A stretch of DNA of 22,837 nucleotides from JBOGED01 sp050743625. GTDB taxonomy: Bacteria; Actinomycetota; Nitriliruptoria; Euzebyales; Egibacteraceae. This document shows positions 1-6,336 of this stretch, piece after piece. Position 1 is the stretch's first letter, and each line of letters starts with the position of its first letter. The notes under the pieces are model-generated. The model saw only the letters and a program-made list of their open reading frames with translations, searched no databases and was not told the DNA's origin. The position numbers and the translations under genes were made by a program. The stretch spans positions 1 to 22,837 of the forward strand of contig JBOGED010000107.1 in assembly GCA_050743625.1 (NCBI GenBank). The letters are read 5' to 3'.

Positions 1-14
1 CCTTCCAGCGCATG

Positions 15-773
15 TCACCAGGGCAGGACCGCCTCCGGCGAGCTGCCGTCGTGACCGATAAAGGCTCCAGTCGGGGTCTCGACCTCCCCGAGCGCGAGCT
101 TGACCGGCAGGTCGGCGCCCTGCTCGACGGTCAGATACCCGCGGTGACCGTTGAGATCAGTGGCCACGTAGCCGGGATCGGCCGCGTTGACACGAATGCG
201 GACCTCTCGCAGCGCATTCGCGTAGAGCACCGTGACCGCGTTCAGCGCGGTCTTCGAAGAGCTGTACGCGAGCAGGCCGACACTCGAGATCAGGTGCTCG
301 GTATCGCTCATCAGCGTGAGCGAACCGAGCGAGCTGGACACGTTCACCACCCGCGCCTGTGCCGAGCGGCGCAGCAGCGGGAGGCACGCGCGCGTCATCG
401 CGATCACGCCAAACACGTTGACGTCGTAGGTGCGCCGTACCTTCTCTAGGGTCACCTCCGTGACGGTGGTGTCCCACTCGACGACGACGCCGGCGTTGTT
501 GACCAGCGCGTCGAGCTTGCCGCACTCCTCGTCGACGCGCCTGACCGCGGCGTCGATCTGCGCTTGATCGGTCACGTCAAGCCGTAGGAACCGGACATCA
601 GCCTCCTCGCCGCTCGCGAGCTGGAGGGCCGCCGTTCGGCCGCGCTCCTCGTCTCGGCTGCCGAGGTAGACGGTCATACCCTCGGCGGCCAGGCGCCGGG
701 CGATCTCCCTCCCGATGCCCTTGTTGGCTCCGGTCACCAACGCGACCTCGCCGTGGTGCCGCCTGTCGATCAT
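15..773 (-). CDS. SDR-family NAD(P)-dependent oxidoreductase
   Basis: A 252-residue classical short-chain dehydrogenase/reductase, full length for the family. Visible motifs are the Rossmann dinucleotide-binding TGANKGIG (residues 14-21), the NNAG structural motif (92-95), the serine cluster VSSS near 145-148, the catalytic YSSSK (Y170, K174) and the PGYVATDLN loop after it. Basic residues after the glycine motif (GSRDEERG) suggest a preference for NADP(H), as in carbonyl reductases. The substrate cannot be read from sequence. The ATG start is at 773 and the stop is at 15-17. The gene stands alone and is divergent from the next gene across a roughly 360 bp gap. SDR identity is certain; the physiological role is unknown. 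Confidence 0.93.
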   Translation of the reverse strand: MIDRRHHGEVALVTGANKGIGREIARRLAAEGMTVYLGSRDEERGRTAALQLASGEEADVRFLRLDVTDQAQIDAAVRRVDEECGKLDALVNNAGVVVEWDTTVTEVTLEKVRRTYDVNVFGVIAMTRACLPLLRRSAQARVVNVSSSLGSLTLMSDTEHLISSVGLLAYSSSKTALNAVTVLYANALREVRIRVNAADPGYVATDLNGHRGYLTVEQGADLPVKLALGEVETPTGAFIGHDGSSPEAVLPW

Positions 774-1131
774 GGTGTCCCCTCACGCCCGGGTCTGCGG
801 GATTCAACCGGTAGACATGGTACGCGTGAGTACGCGAACCTGCCCCTTCCCCCGCTCGTCCGGGGAGCCCATCGTTGCCTGACCCGCGTTATTGACAGAT
901 CCTCGAAACGGGTTCACTCTGATGAACATGCACACGCACGCACGACTCTTTACTCGATCTCGGCAGGCCAAGGGCCGCCTGGATCGCTGCGCGGCGTGTG
1001 TGAATCCTTCGCTTACGCCGTAGCCAAATCCTGAGCGCTGAGCTGCGCTTTCATCGTCACGCCCACGCGTGCCCTCTCGCGTATTTATCTATGCCTTTGT
1101 ATGCCAATGACGAAAAGAGGTGAGGAATATT
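774..1131. other. Divergent intergenic region
   Basis: About 360 bp between the divergent SDR and DIP1984 genes. It should hold promoters for both. One candidate rightward promoter is listed separately. I see no RNA gene and no convincing protein-coding ORF. Confidence 0.6.
892..920 (+). promoter_or_regulatory. Candidate sigma-70-type promoter
   Basis: TTGACA (892-897) is an exact -35 consensus. A 17-nt spacer separates it from CACTCT (915-920), a weak -10 of a kind tolerated in actinobacteria. It points toward the DIP1984 gene about 210 bp away. It rests on sequence match alone. Confidence 0.4.
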
Positions 1132-1596
1132 ATGTTACTTGCGGAAGCACTCGCTGAGCGCGCTGACGCGCAACAGCGCTTGGCCGATCTCAAGCGGCGC
1201 ATTGCCGAGAACGCTCGTGTTCAAGACGGTGAGGTCCCGGCCGAGGACCCGAGCGACCTACTCGACGAGGCCGACCGCGTCCTGGCCCGGATCCGGCGGC
1301 TGATCGTCGCGGTGAACACCACCAACGCGGCGACACGCATGGCCGACGGCACGACGGTCACCGAGGCGCTGGCTCGACGGGAGGAGTTGGGTGCCCGCGC
1401 CCGACTTCTCAAGGAGGCCGCCGGGCACGCCGGTGAGCGGATGCGGCGGTACGGCCTGTCCGAGATCCGCGAGGTTGCGACACTCGACGTAAAGGAGTTA
1501 CGCGACGAGGCCGACCGGCTCGCGGCGGAACGCCGCGCGCTCGACCTGCAACTGCAACAGCTCAACTGGACCACTGATCTCGTCGTCGATGCGTGA
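1132..1596 (+). CDS. DIP1984 family protein
   Basis: About 154 residues, matching the DIP1984 family (septicolysin-like annotation in some databases) over its whole length. Recognisable blocks are the N-terminal LAEALAERADAQ helix, the NARVQDGE...AEDP segment near residues 30-40, the NTTNAATRM block near 65, the SEIREVATLDVKELR block near 115 and the terminal LNWTTDL. The protein is almost entirely helical and charged and is probably a cytosolic coiled-coil bundle. Its molecular function is not established. I place the start at ATG 1132, behind a strong GAGGTGAGG ribosome-binding site (1117-1125). A GTG at 1120 in the same frame would lie inside that site. The family is common in actinobacteria and scattered elsewhere. 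Confidence 0.88.
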   Translation: MLLAEALAERADAQQRLADLKRRIAENARVQDGEVPAEDPSDLLDEADRVLARIRRLIVAVNTTNAATRMADGTTVTEALARREELGARARLLKEAAGHAGERMRRYGLSEIREVATLDVKELRDEADRLAAERRALDLQLQQLNWTTDLVVDA

Positions 1597-1981
1597 GCAA
1601 CCGGCGACGAAAGGCTTCGGCGCGGTCGGTGGGCAGCCGGAGTTCCGAACGTGGGACGTCGGTCGGCCCTCGTCCGCGGGTCAGCGGACACTTCTGTAGA
1701 CAGGGACGACGCCTGGACGCGTCAACACCGGCTCGACCGGGGCACCGCGCACGTCCAGCACCGCGCATCGTCACTGAGCACGGATCACCGCGCATCCTTC
1801 GGCCACCACCCTCGCCAAGGACGCCGGCTGTCCTCTCACCGCGCCGAAGCCTGGTGCGGTCACGCCGTTGAGCTACGCCGGGACCGCGACGATGACACCG
1901 GTTGGCGACGTTGTGTGACGCGGCGGGTGACCTTCTTGTGCGAGACCGCCGCAAATGGCAACGTTATTCCCACCCAGGCAC
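1597..1981. other. Convergent intergenic region, no gene seen
   Basis: About 385 bp between the convergent DIP1984 and PAC2 genes. Open frames here have no recognisable family and shift with the GC skew. Its right end (1959-1979) carries a 21-nt sequence that recurs with two mismatches at 20265-20285. I see no clear terminator. Confidence 0.5.
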
Positions 1982-2842
1982 TTAGCCGGGTTGCTGGCGG
2001 AAGAAGCGCTCGATCTCGGCGGCGATGTCCTCGCCAGTCGGCAGACCGTCGTCCTCGTCGCCCAGATCGACGTGGACCTCGAGGGCCTTGACCATGTGAC
2101 GGGCATCCTCGTGCTCGGCGACGGCCCGTCCAACCTGTTCGATGTGAAGCTTCGACGCGGCCTCCAGCTCGGTCGTGTCGATGACGGTACCGAACATACC
2201 CGCCACCGCCTGAGCAAGCGCCAATGCTCCCGAGGGGTTCGGCGACGTCGCGATGTAGTGCGGGATCTCCGCCCACAGCCCGATCGCGGGGATGTCCACG
2301 CTGGCGAGCGCATCTTGGAGCATCGTCCCAATCCCTATCGGCCCCGTATAGTCCGGTGCGGCTGGCAAATCGGTAGGGAGGTCCTCTGCCGCCATGTTCA
2401 CTGCGTGAAGGATACGAACGGGGCGCGTGTGCGGCACGGCCGCCGGGTACGCGCCGAGGCTGATCATCCGCTCGACACCGGTCTGCTCACAGAGCTTGGC
2501 CACGGTGTCACAGAACGCTTCCCAACCCATGTCCGGCTCGTAACCCATCAGCAGCAGCGCGTCATGCGGGCCATCGAGCGTCGCCACCAGCAGTTCAATC
2601 TCCGGCCACTCGACCCGTCGTACCACCCCGCCGCTGACCACGACGCTTGGCCGCCGAGCGCGGAAGTCGATGAACGCATCCCGGTCGAACGTCGCGACCA
2701 CCTCCGACTTCCACCGGTGACGCAAGAACAGCCCCGCCGTAGACGCCGCCGCCCCCGAGTCGACGAACCCTTCCAACGCCGTCAACAACATCGGCCGCCG
2801 CAGCCGCGGCAACTCCCCATGCCAGTCGATCAGCCCACCCAT
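1982..2842 (-). CDS. PAC2 family (proteasome assembly chaperone-like) protein
   Basis: A 286-residue PAC2-family protein, typical in length for actinobacterial members. Family features are the N-terminal LLTALEGFVDSGAAAS strand-helix segment (about residues 19-34), the FIDFRARRP block near 58-66, DALLLMGYEPDMGWEAF near 94-110, and the ISLGAYPAAVPHTRP strand near 127-141 that lines the fold's pocket. The acidic C-terminus (EDIAAEIERFFRQQ) is also typical. PAC2 folds resemble archaeal and eukaryotic proteasome assembly chaperones. The role in actinobacteria is not settled, although many of these species have a 20S proteasome. The ATG start is at 2842. The gene runs away from the selC tRNA behind it. 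Confidence 0.88.
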   Translation of the reverse strand: MGGLIDWHGELPRLRRPMLLTALEGFVDSGAAASTAGLFLRHRWKSEVVATFDRDAFIDFRARRPSVVVSGGVVRRVEWPEIELLVATLDGPHDALLLMGYEPDMGWEAFCDTVAKLCEQTGVERMISLGAYPAAVPHTRPVRILHAVNMAAEDLPTDLPAAPDYTGPIGIGTMLQDALASVDIPAIGLWAEIPHYIATSPNPSGALALAQAVAGMFGTVIDTTELEAASKLHIEQVGRAVAEHEDARHMVKALEVHVDLGDEDDGLPTGEDIAAEIERFFRQQPG

Positions 2843-2995
2843 CCCGCCAGGCTACCCATCCCCACGCCCCCCGCCCGCCCCACCTCCCCACCTCTGACGG
2901 CGCCCGGGCCACCCCGCCCGCCGGCTCTTTTCTGCACAATACGCCATGCGCCTACCCGAACACGCTCATCTCAGCGCTACGATTCTCTTCCAAAT

Positions 2996-3088
2996 GGAGG
3001 CGTCTGGGTTCCTGGTGGGCCCCCCGGTCTTCAAAACCGACGAAGCCGGCACACCCGGCTTGGCGGGTTCGATTCCCGTCCGCCTCCG
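2996..3088 (+). tRNA. selC: tRNA-Sec (selenocysteine, anticodon UCA)
   Basis: A 93-nt tRNA with all the hallmarks of selenocysteine tRNA. The acceptor strands GGAGGCG (2996-3002) and CGCCTCC (3081-3087) pair fully. The D stem has six pairs (3006-3011 with 3017-3022) around a five-base loop containing GG. The anticodon loop CTTCAAA (3029-3035) carries TCA at 3031-3033. A long variable arm has seven pairs (3043-3049 with 3055-3061). The T loop is TTCGATT (3068-3074), the discriminator is G and no CCA is encoded. Position 8 of the acceptor (T3003 with C3080) is mismatched, while G3062 can pair with C3080, giving a possible 7+6 arrangement instead of the usual bacterial 8+5. The organism probably makes selenoproteins; selA, selB and selD are not in this window. 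Confidence 0.92.
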
Positions 3089-3310
3089 CTGAGCGGTAAG
3101 CGTACGAACCGTGGGTGTGACGAAAAAGGGCTGTATGCATGCCCGGGATTCCACAGTGATCTTGTCGACCATGGCGTGGACCAGCCCGTTTCAACTCTTG
3201 AGGTGCGGCGTCGGCCACCGCGCGCTCGACCTGCTGGCACAGCTCAGCAATCGTGTCTTTGTCTGGCAATGGCGGTTCCCCGACTCGTTCGGTTTCCAAG
3301 CTCCGACAGC
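3089..3310 (-). pseudogene. Serine recombinase C-terminal remnant abutting selC
   Basis: On the minus strand, one frame reads PDKDTIAELCQQVERAVADA then PQELK. A second frame continues LVHAMVDKITVES and IQPFFVTPTVRT. Together they resemble the C-terminus of large serine recombinases (the helical region, then the LV.EI.VESR...IQPFF block). One frameshift near 3190 separates the two halves and nothing of the catalytic domain remains. The second frame continues open through the antisense of selC. I infer a leftover of an element that integrated at, or recombined near, the 3' end of the tRNA gene. Identity is by recognition of family features, not by alignment. Confidence 0.5.
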
Positions 3311-3468
3311 ACCCGTCCGCAGCCGTATCCCACGATGCATCTGTGGAGGTCAGCGCCTCGAGGAAATCCGTGTGAGGTTGCGGCTGTGCACGCTCGTCCG
3401 GCCGGTAGGCAGTCAATTGGGCAGTCGAGCCTGCCGCGCAAGGAACTCGGCTGATATAGAGTTGAGCA

Positions 3469-3474
3469 TATACT
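3469..3474 (+). promoter_or_regulatory. -10 element of a leaderless toxin-antitoxin promoter
   Basis: TATACT ends six bases before the GTG start of the toxin gene at 3481, and no ribosome-binding site lies between. The transcript would therefore start at or next to the start codon and be leaderless, which is common in actinobacteria. The A/T-rich surroundings (3451-3475) are a plausible operator for the antitoxin. Confidence 0.5.
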
Positions 3475-3480
3475 AACGCG

Positions 3481-3843
3481 GTGGGGTACCAAGTTGAGTA
3501 CACAGACGAGTTCGAGGCCTGGTGGGTCACCCTCACCGTTGCTCAGCAAGAGGACTTCGATGCCGTCGTCCGTTTGCTCGAAGCCCAGGGTCCGACCTTG
3601 GGACGGCCACACGTGGATCGCATCCAGGGCTCACGGCTGCACAACCTCAAGGAACTGCGCTGCGACAGCGAGGGAGCCTACTTGAGAGCTTTGTTCGTCT
3701 TCGATCCCCGCCGGACCGCGATCCTGCTACTCGGCGGCGACAAGAGCGGCGCATGGCAAACGTGGTACCGGCACGCAATCCCGCGCGCCGAGCAGCTGTA
3801 CGAGCGCTACCTCGCAGAGCTACGCGACGAAGGACTGACGTAG
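3481..3843 (+). CDS. higB: HigB/RelE-type toxin (phage Gp49-like family)
   Basis: A 120-residue RelE/HigB-superfamily toxin, normal in size. Typical blocks are the N-terminal YTDEFEAWW strand-helix (about residues 7-15), the LEAQGPTLGRPHVDRIQGSRLHNLKELR segment (33-60), LRALFVFDPRRTAILLLGGDK (69-89) and the C-terminal WYRHAIPRAEQLYERYL helix. Family members cleave mRNA on the ribosome. The basic residues K57, R60, R69 and R77 sit where RNA-binding residues usually lie. GTG 3481 is the start because the promoter -10 lies just upstream and homology begins at once. The antitoxin gene follows after 9 bp, the toxin-first order typical of higBA. Confidence 0.87.
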   Translation: MGYQVEYTDEFEAWWVTLTVAQQEDFDAVVRLLEAQGPTLGRPHVDRIQGSRLHNLKELRCDSEGAYLRALFVFDPRRTAILLLGGDKSGAWQTWYRHAIPRAEQLYERYLAELRDEGLT

Positions 3844-3852
3844 GAGGGGACG

Positions 3853-4233
3853 ATGCCGAGCACCAAGCCATGGAGCAGACTGCGCGCCGAGCTCGAGCGG
3901 CACCCCGATCATGAACAGCGCGCTCGCGCCGCTGACGAGAAGGCACAGGGTGAGATCGAGGCCTATCACGCCTCCCTGGCTCAGCTGCGCCGTGCTCGAC
4001 AACTGACGCAGACGCAATTGGCCAAGACGCTGGGGAAGCCCCAACCGGAGATCTCACGAATCGAGCGCCAAACAGACGTGCTGGTCTCGACGCTCCGGTC
4101 CTACGTCGAGGCCATGGGCGGGGAGCTCGAGCTCGTCGCCCGCTTCCCCGGACAGCCCGAGGTCCGTCTACACCTCGACGAGCTCACCGGCGAGTCGGCG
4201 GACTCTGACGACCAAGAGGCCATCGCCCAGTAG
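3853..4233 (+). CDS. higA: HigA-type antitoxin, XRE-family HTH regulator
   Basis: A 126-residue antitoxin. A helix-turn-helix of the XRE/Cro type lies at about residues 51-72 (LTQTQLAKTL and PEISRIERQ). It is preceded by a charged helical region and followed by a short strand-rich tail (GGELELVARFP). Such antitoxins neutralise the partner toxin and repress their own promoter. The ATG at 3853 has a strong AGGAGGGG ribosome-binding site (3843-3849) that overlaps the toxin stop codon, so the two genes are co-transcribed. The pair may stabilise the island that starts at selC. Confidence 0.87.
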   Translation: MPSTKPWSRLRAELERHPDHEQRARAADEKAQGEIEAYHASLAQLRRARQLTQTQLAKTLGKPQPEISRIERQTDVLVSTLRSYVEAMGGELELVARFPGQPEVRLHLDELTGESADSDDQEAIAQ

Positions 4234-4683
4234 ACCGGTGGAGGGCGCGGCGGTCGCCCACGCGAACTTGAACCGATGGCGCTGACTCAACTCAGCAGGA
4301 GTTCCGCCCGCAGCACGGCATAGGCGTATGGGTCAAGTCCCCCCACCGACACCAGCTCTGACCAGCGGCTCTCGATGCGGGTTGGCTGACGAGGTCGGCG
4401 GAAGCCCTCTCGTGGTCATATTTTGGTCACACGTTTCTCTCGTCCTCGTCGTCGGATTCCGGTTCGGGCGCTTCGTTGAGGTCCGCGAGGACGCCGAGGA
4501 TGCGATCCACAACGCCCGCGCTTAACCGTGATGTGCGCTTATTCACGGCTTAGGATGGTTTCCGCTTCTTTTTGCGGACTTGACGAGCGGCTGAAGGTGC
4601 GTCACTCTCTTGCTGTGGGTGCAGAAGGGTGTGCGGGCACCTCGCGAGACGGGCGTGTCTGCTCGGCGATGAGGAGGGACATC
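4234..4683. other. Intergenic region upstream of the peptide cluster
   Basis: About 450 bp between the toxin-antitoxin pair and the peptide precursor gene. On the minus strand a short open stretch (about 4427-4533), containing SAGVVDRILGVLADLN and an acidic tail before a stop, looks like the C-terminus of a lost gene of unknown family. A candidate promoter for the peptide operon lies at 4580-4608. Nothing else is recognisable. Confidence 0.45.
4580..4608 (+). promoter_or_regulatory. Candidate promoter of the RiPP operon
   Basis: TTGACG (4580-4585), a 17-nt spacer and CACTCT (4603-4608), about 75 bp before the precursor start. The same architecture with the identical -10 hexamer occurs at 892-920. 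The -10 is far from consensus. An alternative -10, TAGGAT (4551-4556), has no good -35. Confidence 0.35.
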
Positions 4684-4968
4684 GTGGCCAGAGAGGACAT
4701 CAAAGAGCTTATTCGCAAGGCAGCAGACGATCCTGAGTTCTTGAACGCGCTGCTTGATGCGCGCGGGTCGGAGAAGCAGGAAGTGATCCGTCGCGAGGAC
4801 CTTCAGCTGGGCGACAGGTTGGTGAGCCGGCGAGAGCTGATCGACGACATCAAAGAGCTCTGTACTCCGGCCGACGCGTACGATGCGGTGGGCGATCCCG
4901 AGGCTCGTGCAGTCGAGTGGGTTGCGGCCGTCGCAACTGCCGCTGCTGGGGCTCTGGCCGCCCTCTGA
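4684..4968 (+). CDS. Putative RiPP precursor peptide with Ala/Val-rich core
   Basis: A 94-residue small protein next to YcaO and TfuA genes, therefore the probable substrate. Residues 1-75 are charged and helical like a leader peptide. They begin MAREDIKELIRKAADDPEFL, reminiscent of Nif11-type leaders, and an IKEL motif recurs at 56-59. The last 18 residues (VEWVAAVATAAAGALAAL, 77-94) are hydrophobic, without Ser or Cys and with a single Thr (T85). The only Cys is C60, in the presumed leader. Such a core suits backbone modification more than azoline or lanthionine chemistry and recalls the Ala-rich core of thioviridamide. GTG 4684 follows an excellent GAGGAGGG site (4671-4678); an in-frame ATG at 4669 would overlap that site. 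A 66-bp gap precedes ycaO. No homology search supports the role; it is inferred from context and composition. Confidence 0.72.
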   Translation: MAREDIKELIRKAADDPEFLNALLDARGSEKQEVIRREDLQLGDRLVSRRELIDDIKELCTPADAYDAVGDPEARAVEWVAAVATAAAGALAAL

Positions 4969-5034
4969 ACGCGCCTTGATTTGCGCTCCCAGGGCTTGGC
5001 CGCAGTTCGGCGCCTAAGCGCATGAGCTAACATC

Positions 5035-6336
5035 ATGAACCCGGCCATCCAAACGGCAGAAGCTGTCTACTACCGTGGTCGCGCGCATCAAGGAACCAAG
5101 CGCTTCTGGCGGGGCACCCAGCGAAGCTGCGCCCCTGCCGAGACATTGGCGCGAATCCGACCATCATTCGACACCGCGGGGCTGACGAGGCTGGCGGACA
5201 TCACCGGGCTCGACCGAATCGGCATCCCTGTCACGCTGGCCATTCGACCGAATAGCAATACGCTTTCCACTAGCTCGGGAAAGGGATTCACGACCGAGGC
5301 GGCCCTCGCATCCGGTGCTATGGAGGCGATAGAGCTATTCCATGCCGAGGAGTGCGCTCTGCCGACGGTACGGATGCCCTACGCCGATCTGGAATCCCAG
5401 GGATGGCAGCCCATTCCTCGAGAGCAGCTCCCACTCACGAAGCACGCGATCTTCAGCGAGCGCTGGCCATATACGTGGACGCACGGGTGGGATCTTCTCC
5501 AGCAGGTCGAGATCGTCGTCCCCCTGGCCATGGTTCACATGGCGCTTGGTCCCCACCGAATCCACGAGCTGCACACCTTTCAGCTGTCGTCGAACGGTCT
5601 TGCCTCGGGAAATACGTTTCTGGAAGCGGTCAATGCCGCACTCTTCGAGGTCATCGAGCGTGACGCGGTCACCTGCCATCGAGTCGCATGGGAGCGAATC
5701 CGTCGCCCCCCGCCAGTGGTCGACCCCGAGACGATCGAGCATTCCCTCGTCCAGGAGTTGTTGGAGCGTCTCCGGCAGGCGCAGATCGGCGTGGTCCTTT
5801 TCGACTGCACCGTCGACACCGCCGTGCCGGTGTACATGGCCTACGTCTACGACCTGCTGATACGCCAACTCGGCGTCTATTGTGGTTACGGCGCACATCT
5901 GGATCCCGAGATCGCCATGATTCGGGCGCTCACCGAAGCGGTCCAGAGTAGGCTCATCTACATCGCGGGTTCACGTGATGATGTATTCCGCCACAGCTAC
6001 CTGCGCTTGCAGCGCGACGACGGCCGCAGCATGGTTGCTCGCATGCGGACCCTCCGGCCAACGGTCGACGCCCGAGACCGCGTTTCGACCGCCACGCCGA
6101 CCTTTGAAGGCGACACGCTGTGCGCTCTTCGAAACCTTCGCGCCGCGGGTATCGAACACATCGTCGTGCTCGACCTGAGTCGCGCGGACTTCCCAATTCA
6201 CGTGGTCAAGGTTCTCGTGCCTGGCCTCGAGGGCTACATGTTCGATTTCTATGCCCCTGGTCGGCGGGCCGACCGGTTCGTCAGGAGCTTGCTTGAACGC
6301 GGTCATCTTCCTCGGTCCGTCTCTTCCCCTGGCTGA
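5035..6336 (+). CDS. YcaO-domain peptide backbone-modifying enzyme
   Basis: A 433-residue YcaO-superfamily enzyme. It shows the ATP-binding signatures SSGKG (80-84) followed by a glutamate-rich helix (E97, E100), SNGLASGN (186-193), then EVIERD (205-210), and a C-terminal GYGAHLDPEIAMIRALTEAVQSR helix. YcaO enzymes use ATP to activate a backbone amide for attack by Cys/Ser/Thr side chains, sulfide or an amine. With a TfuA partner the known outcome is thioamidation (thioviridamide-type peptides, methanogen McrA). The C-terminus lacks the PxPxP motif of azoline-forming members. No RRE-like leader-binding domain is obvious at the N-terminus. ATG 5035 has only a weak ribosome-binding site; a small GCGC hairpin (5010-5021) lies just ahead. 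The end overlaps tfuA by 44 bp. Confidence 0.93.
   Translation: MNPAIQTAEAVYYRGRAHQGTKRFWRGTQRSCAPAETLARIRPSFDTAGLTRLADITGLDRIGIPVTLAIRPNSNTLSTSSGKGFTTEAALASGAMEAIELFHAEECALPTVRMPYADLESQGWQPIPREQLPLTKHAIFSERWPYTWTHGWDLLQQVEIVVPLAMVHMALGPHRIHELHTFQLSSNGLASGNTFLEAVNAALFEVIERDAVTCHRVAWERIRRPPPVVDPETIEHSLVQELLERLRQAQIGVVLFDCTVDTAVPVYMAYVYDLLIRQLGVYCGYGAHLDPEIAMIRALTEAVQSRLIYIAGSRDDVFRHSYLRLQRDDGRSMVARMRTLRPTVDARDRVSTATPTFEGDTLCALRNLRAAGIEHIVVLDLSRADFPIHVVKVLVPGLEGYMFDFYAPGRRADRFVRSLLERGHLPRSVSSPG

Noticed and set aside
928..1026. Possible leaderless small ORF of about 30 codons after the candidate promoter
   Set aside because: It lacks the HVDL-type motif of known actinobacterial cysteine-attenuator leader peptides, and nothing else supports translation.
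1955..3454. 499-codon plus-strand open frame
   Set aside because: It lies antisense to the PAC2 gene and runs through selC and the recombinase remnant. It has Arg/Pro-rich composition and no family resemblance. A shadow frame in GC-rich DNA.
4966..4968. TGA of the precursor as a selenocysteine codon, given selC nearby
   Set aside because: The precursor already ends with a plausible core, and no convincing SECIS-like hairpin or in-frame continuation follows.
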